Shown in pieces: positions 1 through 5,894 of a DNA stretch of 7,892 bases; the stretch's first letter is position 1; every line of letters begins with the position of its first letter. Source of the stretch: Nitrospinota bacterium (GTDB lineage: Bacteria > Nitrospinota > Nitrospinia > UBA9942). The stretch is taken from positions 1 to 7,892 of the forward strand of contig JACQEW010000265.1 in the NCBI GenBank assembly GCA_016200365.1, written 5' to 3'. The notes beneath the pieces were generated by a model, which made no database searches, was not told the DNA's origin, and was given only the letters and a program-made list of their open reading frames with translations. The position numbers and the translations under genes are program-made.

Positions 1-60
1 AAAAGTTAATAAAATAAGGCTTATAAAAATCTCTATTCCCAGACAATTCAAAGGAGATAC

Positions 61-588
61 ATGGAACATTTAAGGGTGTTGGTTTTAAACAGCACCTACG
101 AACCATTGCAGTTCTGCAATGCCCATCGGGCGATAGTGATGGTTCTCAAGGGGAAGGCGGAGCAGGTAGAGTGCGACGGCAAGGTCTTTCGCTCTCCAAC
201 CATTGCCTTCAGACTCCCCACGGTAATCCGCCTTATGAATTACATCAATATCCCTTACAGGGGGATAGTTTCTTTCAGCAAAAAAAATATCTTTAGGAGA
301 GATAATCATACCTGTCAATATTGCGGCAAAAGCGGCGGCTATCTTACGATTGACCATATAATGCCAAAATCGAGGGGCGGAGATACCTCATGGGAGAATG
401 TGGTGGTTGCCTGCCAGGAGTGCAATCTCAAAAAAGGCAACAGAACCCCAGTCGAGGTCGGGATAAGGCTGTTGAGAAAACCCTACAGGCCCCATTTCCT
501 GATTTACAATTCCGTATACCATTCGGCGCCGAAATCTTTTATTGAAAGCTGGTGTAAGTATATCTCATTAAAACCACATTCAGCTTAA
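61..588 (+). CDS. HNH endonuclease family protein
   Basis: This 175-residue protein has the layout of the small stand-alone bacterial HNH proteins. The N-terminal part (about 1-70, beginning MEHLRVLVLNSTYEPL) is the conserved lead-in of that family. The HNH fold follows: a CxxC zinc knuckle at C85/C88, the catalytic DH pair at D98-H99 in IDHIMPKSRGG, N113 in WENVV, and a second CxxC at C118/C121 followed by KKGNRTP. All expected metal-binding and catalytic residues are present, so it is probably an active metal-dependent nuclease. Its physiological substrate is not known, and no restriction or phage genes surround it. The start is well supported by AAGGAGA at 51-57, four bases before the ATG. 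A TATAAA at 22-27 might be part of a promoter, but the -35 region is not convincing. The next gene begins 8 bp after the stop, suggesting co-transcription. Confidence 0.93.
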   Translation: MEHLRVLVLNSTYEPLQFCNAHRAIVMVLKGKAEQVECDGKVFRSPTIAFRLPTVIRLMNYINIPYRGIVSFSKKNIFRRDNHTCQYCGKSGGYLTIDHIMPKSRGGDTSWENVVVACQECNLKKGNRTPVEVGIRLLRKPYRPHFLIYNSVYHSAPKSFIESWCKYISLKPHSA

Positions 589-596
589 GAAAGAAT

Positions 597-968
597 ATGC
601 AATTAATCAAAGTCGTGATAAGACGATTTAGAAGACAGTATGTATTTTGCTTACTGCTTACTGTTTACTGTTTACTGCTTACCCCTTATTGTGCATCCGA
701 AACCAAAGCCGGCAGCGGGACTGAAATGCCTCACGAGCAGCGATATGTAATCCACAATGTCTCGGCAGGCGACAACCTTTATCTCCTATCAGCCTACTAT
801 TACGGAAATGCAAGGCAGTGGGAAAAGATATTCAATGAAAACCGTGATATTATAAAAAATCCGAATGTCCTCGAGATAGGCGCAAAACTGAAAATACCGG
901 TAGATGCGGAATGGTCTCCCCGATACTCTATAGAAGAATTCCGTAAAATGACAGAGAAAGAAAAATAG
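597..968 (+). CDS. small exported LysM-domain protein
   Basis: This 123-residue protein has a basic N-terminus (RRFRR at 9-13), a hydrophobic segment at about 15-33, and one LysM domain at about 49-102 (RYVIHNVSAGDNLYLLSAYYY to LEIGAKLKIP). The tail is short and charged. LysM domains bind N-acetylglucosamine-containing glycans, typically peptidoglycan, so a periplasmic wall-binding role is inferred. The hydrophobic segment looks like a signal peptide, with possible cleavage near A33. C32 is not in a good lipobox (PYC). The signal segment is encoded by a five-copy 7-bp tandem repeat (649-683), giving a protein-level heptad CLLLTVY/CLLLTPY. The start at 597 has only a weak purine-rich AAGAAAG upstream. 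The alternative ATG at 726 (M44) would leave LysM without an export signal, so 597 is preferred. It lies 8 bp after the HNH gene and is probably co-transcribed with it. Confidence 0.85.
   Translation: MQLIKVVIRRFRRQYVFCLLLTVYCLLLTPYCASETKAGSGTEMPHEQRYVIHNVSAGDNLYLLSAYYYGNARQWEKIFNENRDIIKNPNVLEIGAKLKIPVDAEWSPRYSIEEFRKMTEKEK
649..683 (+). repeat. five-copy 7-bp tandem repeat inside the LysM gene
   Basis: The units are GCTTACT, GCTTACT, GTTTACT, GTTTACT and GCTTACC. Because 21 nt is three units and seven codons, the protein also repeats every seven residues (CLLLTVY CLLLTPY). It resembles a single arm of the inverted repeats found at the other gene junctions of this window, with no complementary arm nearby. 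Confidence 0.9.
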
Positions 969-977
969 TAAAAGTTC

Positions 978-1119
978 AGCTAACCGCAGAGACGCAGAGG
1001 CGCTGAGAAGAAGAACCTACAACTGACAACTGACGACTGACAACTGACAACAAACAACAGTTGTAGGTTGTAAGTTGTAGGTTGTTAGTCTTTCTCTGCG
1101 TCTTTGCGTCTCTGCGGTG
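978..1119. repeat. composite inverted repeat A (nested arms, 7-bp units)
   Basis: This fills most of the gap between the LysM and permease genes. The outer arms are about 983-1010 (ACCGCAGAGACGCAGAGG...) and 1090-1119 (...GCGTCTCTGCGGT), complementary with a few mismatches. The first 14 bases of the left arm match exactly at the far end of the right arm. The inner left arm at about 1016-1050 is built of 7-bp units like CAACTGA. The inner right arm at about 1059-1088 is built of GTTGTAGG/GTTGTAAG-type units. The RNA could fold into one long hairpin of roughly 140 nt. The right end lies 12 bp before the Shine-Dalgarno region of the permease. No T-run follows, so it does not look like a classical intrinsic terminator. 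Confidence 0.88.
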
Positions 1120-1141
1120 AACTATTACGAAAAAGGAGCTA

Positions 1142-1927
1142 ATGGGATTTGTAAGATGGATTGGAGAAAAGGTATTATCGTCCCTCAGCTATCTCGCCGA
1201 CCTCTATTCCCTCGTTCACAGGTCGGCAATCAGCCTCCCTATTGCGAAAAAGCACGACAGAGATGTAGCGCTTCAGGTAGTGCTAAGACAGGTCATATTT
1301 ACCGGCATTGATGCAATTCCTGTAATCAGCAGTATAGCATTGATGGTAGGCGCGATTATAATAATACAGTCCGTAACCCAGCTGCCTAAGGTAGGCGGAG
1401 ATGAATTTATCGGTAAAATTCTTGTGCTTGTCGTTATCAGGGAATTGGGACCCATCTTAACCACCTTTGTAATCATAGGACGTTCAGGTTCAGCCATACC
1501 CACGGAGCTCGGCTATATGAGGATAAGGTCGGAGATAGAGGCGCTGGAAGTGATGGGGATAGACATTACACGATATATTATCATGCCGAGGGTATTGGGA
1601 TTTGTGGCATCAACCATTGCACTTGTTATATACTTCGATATAGTCGCTATCATAGGAGGATTTATTATATCTAAAATGAGCATAACCACTCATTTTATGG
1701 ATTTTTTAAACATCATAATAAAATCCCTGTCCTTTACCGATATAGCCATCTCGGCTGTAAAGGGGACTGTATTCGGGATGACAGTGGCGGTGGTAGGATG
1801 TTATCATGGCCTCTCTGTTCAAAGGTCTATTACAGAAGTCCCCCAGCAGACAACACGGGCTATCATAAATTCAATTACAATATGCTTTATACTAAACAGT
1901 ATGGTTACAATAATAGCGTATATATAA
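1142..1927 (+). CDS. mlaE: MlaE-like ABC lipid transporter permease
   Basis: This 261-residue protein matches the MlaE/YrbE permease family in length and motifs. An amphipathic N-terminus (about 1-55) precedes membrane segments at about 56-78, 92-115, 150-175, 205-222 and 243-260. The family core is clear: RELGP at 100-104, GRSGSA at 113-118, ELG at 122-124, M126, EIEAL at 131-135 and MG at 138-139. Later come KG at 207-208 and GCYHGL at 219-224, where many relatives have a YYG-type motif. With the ATPase and MCE protein downstream it should form the inner-membrane part of a phospholipid or other hydrophobic-molecule transporter. The direction of transport cannot be read from sequence. The ATG at 1142 has a good AAAAGGAG at 1131-1138. 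An overlapping frame from 1117 is a shadow. The symbol is by family, not proven orthology. Confidence 0.93.
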   Translation: MGFVRWIGEKVLSSLSYLADLYSLVHRSAISLPIAKKHDRDVALQVVLRQVIFTGIDAIPVISSIALMVGAIIIIQSVTQLPKVGGDEFIGKILVLVVIRELGPILTTFVIIGRSGSAIPTELGYMRIRSEIEALEVMGIDITRYIIMPRVLGFVASTIALVIYFDIVAIIGGFIISKMSITTHFMDFLNIIIKSLSFTDIAISAVKGTVFGMTVAVVGCYHGLSVQRSITEVPQQTTRAIINSITICFILNSMVTIIAYI

Positions 1928-1929
1928 GA

Positions 1930-2000
1930 GTTGATGAGTTTTTGAGTTTTTGAGTTTTAACTTATCAACTCATTAACCCATTAGCTCATTAACTCATTAA
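1930..2000. repeat. junction repeat B (8-bp units, hairpin)
   Basis: This occupies the whole gap between permease and ATPase. The left part repeats GAGTTTTT with an 8-bp period (about 1936-1957). The right part is four 8-bp units, CTCATTAA, CCCATTAG, CTCATTAA, CTCATTAA (1969-2000). A local stem is visible: GTTGATGAGTT at 1930-1940 pairs with AACTTATCAAC at 1959-1969 with one non-Watson-Crick (G-T) position. The last unit ends one base before the ATPase ATG, leaving no room for a ribosome binding site. Confidence 0.85.
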
Positions 2001-2001
2001 G

Positions 2002-2730
2002 ATGCCCGATTTAATGATTAGAATGTCAGATATAGGTTTCTCTTATGGTGAGACAAAGGTTCTTGACGGCTTTTCAATGGAGCTGCATAGAGGCGAGGTA
2101 TTCGTTATTGCAGGACCGAACGAGTCAGGGAAGAGCAGCATTTTAAAGCTCTGTGTCGGGCTTTTAGAGCCGTCACGGGGAGAAGTAATTTTACAGGGGG
2201 TTAATATATATGAATCAGCGGGTTTTGAAATGAGTGCATTGAGACAAAGCATCGGCTATCTCTTTCAGCATCCCGCCCTTATAAGCAATCTGACTGTATA
2301 CGATAATGTGGCGCTGCCTCTCAGGTATCATACCGACCTGAGCGATGATAATATAAAAAAAAGGGTTGATGAAAAATTGGATTTATTGGGTATAATAAAG
2401 GAGAGCAAATTCTTTCCTGCTACCCTTTCTTATAATAAAAGGAAGCTGGCAGGCATAGCCAGGGCGCTCATTATGGAGCCGGAGCTGCTGATATTCGATG
2501 AACCTGCAGCAGGATTGGATCCGACAGGATACAGGACAGTCGTAAGTTTTATAAAAAGACTTAAAACCGAATTTAAAAAGACCATGCTTATTACCGTCAA
2601 CAGCGCCACAGGCGCTATGGCATTTGGAGACAGGGTTGGAGTAATAAAGAACGGCAGATTTATCTTTACAGGGAAGACAGAAGATATAAAGACAATCGAA
2701 GACCCTTATGTAAAGGGACTGTTTTTTTAA
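2002..2730 (+). CDS. mlaF: MlaF-like ABC transporter ATPase, degenerate signature and H-loop
   Basis: This 242-residue ABC nucleotide-binding subunit lies between permease and MCE genes, the usual Mla order. Walker A is GPNESGKSS at 38-46, the Q-loop is Q89 in GYLFQH, Walker B is LLIFDEP at 162-168 with catalytic E167, and the D-loop is GLDP at 171-174. Two motifs are abnormal. The signature, LSGGM or LSGGQ in relatives, reads LSYNK at 142-146. The switch histidine (THD in relatives) is replaced by N200 in ITVNS; the 10-residue spacing to D210-R211 supports that alignment. ATP binding is likely, but hydrolysis at a symmetric homodimer would be unusual. Reading frame and core remain intact, arguing against simple decay. 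No Shine-Dalgarno is visible; ATGs at 2014 and 2023 are alternative starts. Repeat B is directly upstream and repeat C directly downstream. Confidence 0.9.
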   Translation: MPDLMIRMSDIGFSYGETKVLDGFSMELHRGEVFVIAGPNESGKSSILKLCVGLLEPSRGEVILQGVNIYESAGFEMSALRQSIGYLFQHPALISNLTVYDNVALPLRYHTDLSDDNIKKRVDEKLDLLGIIKESKFFPATLSYNKRKLAGIARALIMEPELLIFDEPAAGLDPTGYRTVVSFIKRLKTEFKKTMLITVNSATGAMAFGDRVGVIKNGRFIFTGKTEDIKTIEDPYVKGLFF

Positions 2731-2806
2731 AAGTGTAAGTGAAAGTGTAGGGTAGATTAACTCTTTTCACTTTCACTTACACTTTCACTTACACTTGCAC
2801 TTACGC
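2731..2806. repeat. junction inverted repeat C (6-bp units, 19-bp perfect arms)
   Basis: It begins at the base after the ATPase stop codon. The left arm AAGTGTAAGTGAAAGTGTA (2731-2749) has a perfect reverse complement at 2778-2796. The right side extends further as TTCACT/TACACT units with a 6-bp period (about 2766-2804). The loop is about 28 nt. The repeat ends 2 bp before the MCE start codon, so no ordinary ribosome binding site separates them. The unit closely resembles the inner arms of repeat E at 4901-4955. Confidence 0.92.
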
Positions 2807-2808
2807 TT

Positions 2809-3957
2809 ATGAAAATGCACTATTCACATCGTCTTTCTGCAAGCCAGAAAGAAATAGTAGCAGGACTTTTTATAATTATACCCCTGATAATTCTGCTAAC
2901 GGTTTTTATCTTCATCGGACGGGCAAAACACCTTTTTGAAGAAAAATACACGATAAAGGCAGTATTTAAAGAAGGGGAAGGCTTGAAGGCAGGCACACCT
3001 GTAATATTGTCGGGTCTCGATATCGGGGTTATTAAGTCAGCACAATTAAATGAGCAGAATAAGGTGGAGGTGATTCTCGAGATAAGAAAGGTGTTTCAAA
3101 ATAAGATTCGTAAGGATTCAAAGGCTGCTGTTGCAAAGGCAGGCTTAATAGGAGAACAAAGGATAAAGATATTGCCCGGCTCCACATCTCTGCCGGTAAT
3201 TCCTGCGGGCGGGACGATTGATGTGGAGGAAGGTATGGCAATCGAGGATATAGTCAACAGGGTAAAACCCGTCCTTGAAAATGTGGAGAAGACATTGAAT
3301 AAGATAGCGGAGATAACCGGCAATATACCCCCTACCGCTGCCGGAGACATACTCGGCAATATCAGGTCAATCACCGAAGACATTAAAAAGGGAAAAGGGA
3401 CGGCAGGGGCGCTCATTACCGAGAGGGAGCTGTATAATCATATAAATGAAACCGTAAAAAAAACCGAAAGCGCAATGCAAAAGGTTAATGATATATTGAA
3501 AAATGTTAATGAAGCATCGGGTCATGTCCCTGAAATCGTTGGCACAGTAAAAAAAGATCTTCCTCAAATCTTAGGAGATGCACAGAGCAGTCTTAAAAAT
3601 GTGAATGATGTGCTAATAGGTTTAAAGGATATTCTGGATTCAACAAAGAAGACCGCAAAAAACATAGAAGAGATTACCGCATCCGAGATTCCGTCAATAA
3701 TAGACTCAACAAAGAAGGCAGCAAAGAATGTTGAAGATGCTATATCACGACTGCCTGCAGTTATGGAAAATGCAGAAAAAATTATAAAGAATGTAAAGGA
3801 GGCATCGGAAGAAGTGCCTGAAATAGCAAGGTCGGCAAGGGACGGCGCAGAGGATGCCGGCGATATAATAAAAGGTGCAAAGAAAAGCTGGCCCATAAAA
3901 AACTTTGTGGAAAAAGAAAAAGAGAAGGAGATTCCGGCAGGAGAGAGAATACAATGA
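2809..3957 (+). CDS. mlaD: MlaD-like MCE family lipid transport protein
   Basis: This 382-residue protein has a short cytoplasmic N-terminus, one membrane anchor at about 16-37, and a single MCE domain at about 46-125 (EKYTIKAVFKEGEGLKAG, VILSGLDIGVI, AGLIGEQRIKILPG). A long, mostly helical periplasmic part follows at about 140-360. MCE proteins form hexameric rings through which lipids pass, anchored to the MlaE-type permease. E. coli MlaD is about 183 residues, so the tail is a large extension. It contains diverged repeats of about 22 residues (DSTKKTAKNIEEI, DSTKKAAKNVEDA, ENAEKIIKNVKEA) and a recurrent KNVNEASGHVPEI/KNVKEASEEVPEI element. A SWPIKNF motif lies near the C-terminus (366-372). 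The 2809 ATG has no Shine-Dalgarno because repeat C abuts it; ATG 2815 is equally possible. The stop overlaps the TPR gene start. The symbol is by family. Confidence 0.92.
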   Translation: MKMHYSHRLSASQKEIVAGLFIIIPLIILLTVFIFIGRAKHLFEEKYTIKAVFKEGEGLKAGTPVILSGLDIGVIKSAQLNEQNKVEVILEIRKVFQNKIRKDSKAAVAKAGLIGEQRIKILPGSTSLPVIPAGGTIDVEEGMAIEDIVNRVKPVLENVEKTLNKIAEITGNIPPTAAGDILGNIRSITEDIKKGKGTAGALITERELYNHINETVKKTESAMQKVNDILKNVNEASGHVPEIVGTVKKDLPQILGDAQSSLKNVNDVLIGLKDILDSTKKTAKNIEEITASEIPSIIDSTKKAAKNVEDAISRLPAVMENAEKIIKNVKEASEEVPEIARSARDGAEDAGDIIKGAKKSWPIKNFVEKEKEKEIPAGERIQ

Positions 3958-4072
3958 AAATGCAAAGTGCAAAGTGCAAAGTGCAAAATATAGAATTATT
4001 GGAATTGTTTAGATTTTATTTTTACTTTGTAATTTTTCATTTTGCATTTTTCATTTTGCATTTTTCATTTTT
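3954..4072. repeat. inverted repeat D overlapping the TPR gene start (7- and 14-bp units)
   Basis: The left arm has three exact AAAGTGC units (3964-3984), flanked by ATGAAAATGC and AAAAT. The right arm has two exact copies of the 14-bp unit ATTTTGCATTTTTC (4039-4052, 4053-4066) and a partial third. Left-arm TGCAAAAT pairs perfectly with right-arm ATTTTGCA; the rest pairs imperfectly. Unlike the other repeats it is translated: the left arm gives the polar leader (MKMQSAKCKVQ) and the right arm gives the hydrophobic core (HFAFFILHFSFLF). Confidence 0.85.
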
Positions 4073-4865
4073 ATTTGCTATTACCTCCTGCAGTGGAACA
4101 AAGGAGATAAAGGGGTCTCCGGAGGGGCAGAGGAAGGTTATTTCCCTCTTAAATCAAGGGCATAAATATTACATAGAGGGGAACATGTCAAAGGCGATGA
4201 GTTATTATAAAAACACCGTTAGCCTAAGCTACAGTATTGATTTTCAGGAAGGCGCTGCAAGGGGGCTTAACAGTATGGGTGCCGTAAAACATCTGAAAGG
4301 GGATATTGAGGGTGCTATGAATGATTTTCAATCCGCACTTAAAATAAGCGAGAGGATTAATGACAAAAAATTGCTTGCGGACAGTCTTGGGAATATAGGA
4401 AAGGTATTATCTTTAAAGGGCGATATTGAAAAGGCGATGGAATATTACAAAAAAGCGATTGCAATTGATAAGGAAATCGGAAACGAGCAGGGCAAGGCGC
4501 TGAGGCTTAATAATATCGGCATGGTATACAAAAAACAGGGGAGGCTGGATGAGGCGATGACTATGTTCAATGATGCCCTTAAAACAAGTGAATCAATTAA
4601 AAATAAAGGCGAGATAGCTATAAATTTAAGCAACATAGGCGGGGTATACGAGGCAAAGGGCGACTTAAACAAAGCCCTCGAATATTATAAAAGGGCTCTG
4701 GAGATAGATAAGGAGATGGAATACAGGAGGGGGATTGCGATAGATTTAAGCAATATTGCCTCTATATACAAAGCAATGGGGAAAACAGAGGAAGCAGCAG
4801 ATTATCAGCGCCGGGCAGAGAAGATATATGAATTACTGGGAGAAGGAAGGGGAATACAGAACTAA
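3954..4865 (+). CDS. TPR-repeat lipoprotein
   Basis: This 303-residue protein has a very hydrophobic, aromatic-rich N-terminus (about 19-43) ending in a plausible lipobox, ITSC, with C46 as the predicted lipidated residue. About six tetratricopeptide repeats with a 40-residue period follow, from about 62 to 300, with alternating phrases such as LNNIGMVYKKQGRLDEAM and LEYYKRALEIDKE. The 40-residue period resembles the LGN/kinesin-light-chain type rather than the usual 34. TPRs bind proteins, so it is probably an envelope scaffold. Its ATG lies inside the MCE stop (ATGA overlap at 3954-3957), with GGAG at 3940-3943, implying translational coupling and a possible role with the MCE transporter. 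That role is inference from position. The first 40 codons are largely repeat sequence (repeat D). No close named homolog is recognised. Confidence 0.87.
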   Translation: MKMQSAKCKVQNIELLELFRFYFYFVIFHFAFFILHFSFLFAITSCSGTKEIKGSPEGQRKVISLLNQGHKYYIEGNMSKAMSYYKNTVSLSYSIDFQEGAARGLNSMGAVKHLKGDIEGAMNDFQSALKISERINDKKLLADSLGNIGKVLSLKGDIEKAMEYYKKAIAIDKEIGNEQGKALRLNNIGMVYKKQGRLDEAMTMFNDALKTSESIKNKGEIAINLSNIGGVYEAKGDLNKALEYYKRALEIDKEMEYRRGIAIDLSNIASIYKAMGKTEEAADYQRRAEKIYELLGEGRGIQN

Positions 4866-4873
4866 AACTTGAT

Positions 4874-4997
4874 AGAACGCAGATGACGCTGATTTAACAG
4901 AAGTGTAAGTGTAAGTGTAAGGAATCTATTGCTTCTCGCTTTCACTTTCACTTTATTAATCTGTGTCAATCCGTATCATCTGTGTCATCCGTGTTCC
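4874..4997. repeat. composite inverted repeat E (nested arms, 6-bp units)
   Basis: This fills the gap between the TPR and proline dehydrogenase genes. The inner left arm (4901-4921) is AAGTGT repeated about 3.5 times. The inner right arm (4939-4955) is CTTTCA repeated, complementary with regular A/T mismatches. The outer left arm at about 4874-4895 (AGAACGCAGATGACGCTGAT) is imperfectly complementary to 4959-4997 (ATCTGTGTCA..., ending CATCCGTGTTCC). It shares its inner unit with repeat C and its outer module with repeats A and F. The right outer arm ends exactly at the preferred ATG of the next gene. Confidence 0.85.
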
Positions 4998-5876
4998 ATG
5001 CAAGAATTTTATAGTTTCCTTGACATGGGCATACTACTCATTCTGGCAAAGAGATTTATTGCCGGCGAGAGCTTTGAACAGGCAAAGGGGGTTGTAAAAA
5101 GGCTCAATGACAGAGGATTTCTTGTTACGCTGGATATACTCGGAGAGAGCGTTACAAACAGGAAGCAGGCTGAGATGCATAGGGATGACTATATCGGGCT
5201 TCTAAAAGATATAAATACCCTGGGGTTAAATTCCACCATATCTCTCAAGCTTACCCAGATGGGGCTTGATATTGACGATTCATACTGCTGCGAGAATGTC
5301 TTGAAAATTGTAAAGACCGCTGCCGGATATAAAAATTTTGTAAGAATAGATATGGAGGGATCAAAATATACACTGCGGACTATTGATATTTTTAAAACGA
5401 TTCACGGCAGCTATCCTGAAAATATAGGGATGGTGATTCAGTCATATCTATACCGCAGTAAAAACGATGTAACTACCGCAATAGAAAATCGCCACCGTAT
5501 AAGGCTCTGCAAGGGTGCATACAAAGAGCCTCCCAAAATTGCCTTTCCCGATAAAAGGGATGTGAATAAAAACTTTGAATATATGGCAAAGGAGCTTCTC
5601 CTTAAAGGGAGCTATCCTGCAATCGCCACGCATGACGAAAGACTGATTAATATTGTAAAATTTTTTGCAGAGGAGAATAAGATACCCAAAGATAGATTTG
5701 AATTTCAGATGCTCTACGGCATAAGGAGAGGGCTTCAAGAGAAACTGCTCAAAGATGGATACAGGGTCAGAATCTATGTCCCATACGGAACACATTGGCT
5801 GCCCTACACTATCAGGAGGATAAGGGAAAGGAAAGAAAACTTTTGGTTTGTTCTTAAAAATATTTTCAGGAGATAG
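4998..5876 (+). CDS. proline dehydrogenase (monofunctional)
   Basis: This enzyme oxidises L-proline to delta-1-pyrroline-5-carboxylate with FAD and passes electrons to the quinone pool at the membrane. From the ATG at 4998 it has 292 residues, close to the roughly 300 of monofunctional bacterial PRODH. Barrel motifs in order are DILGE 46-50, SLKLTQMGLD 82-91, RIDMEGS 116-122, VIQSYL 147-152, RLCKGAY 169-175, ATHDERL 210-216, FEFQMLYG 235-242 and RVRIYVPYG 257-264. The C-terminal YTIRRIRERKEN (270-281) carries the arginine pair that holds the proline carboxylate. The frame is open back to an ATG at 4929, but those 23 extra codons are repeat E sequence, so 4998 is preferred; 5025 is also possible. 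None has a Shine-Dalgarno. No pyrroline-5-carboxylate dehydrogenase gene is visible here. dnaJ starts 18 bp after the stop. Confidence 0.92.
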   Translation: MQEFYSFLDMGILLILAKRFIAGESFEQAKGVVKRLNDRGFLVTLDILGESVTNRKQAEMHRDDYIGLLKDINTLGLNSTISLKLTQMGLDIDDSYCCENVLKIVKTAAGYKNFVRIDMEGSKYTLRTIDIFKTIHGSYPENIGMVIQSYLYRSKNDVTTAIENRHRIRLCKGAYKEPPKIAFPDKRDVNKNFEYMAKELLLKGSYPAIATHDERLINIVKFFAEENKIPKDRFEFQMLYGIRRGLQEKLLKDGYRVRIYVPYGTHWLPYTIRRIRERKENFWFVLKNIFRR

Positions 5877-5894
5877 AGAGGAGAATATTAAGAA

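Noticed and set aside
61..588. Restriction-modification or phage-defence nuclease
   Set aside because: No methyltransferase, specificity subunit or phage gene accompanies it, and this small HNH type is common as a stand-alone chromosomal gene.
978..1119. CRISPR-like array
   Set aside because: The repeated units are 7 bp with no spacers of constant length, and no cas genes are present.
1117..1311. A 64-codon + strand open frame starting before the permease
   Set aside because: It overlaps the permease start in another frame and has no domain; the permease has the ribosome binding site.
2731..2806. Intrinsic terminator between the ATPase and MCE genes
   Set aside because: The stem is perfect over 19 bp, but it is AT-rich with a 28-nt loop and no T-run after the right arm, and the MCE gene starts 2 bp later in the same direction.
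3564..3986. A 140-codon - strand open frame opposite the MCE gene tail
   Set aside because: It is low-complexity Phe/Ser/Ala-rich sequence antisense to the repeated helical tail of the MCE protein, with no recognisable domain.
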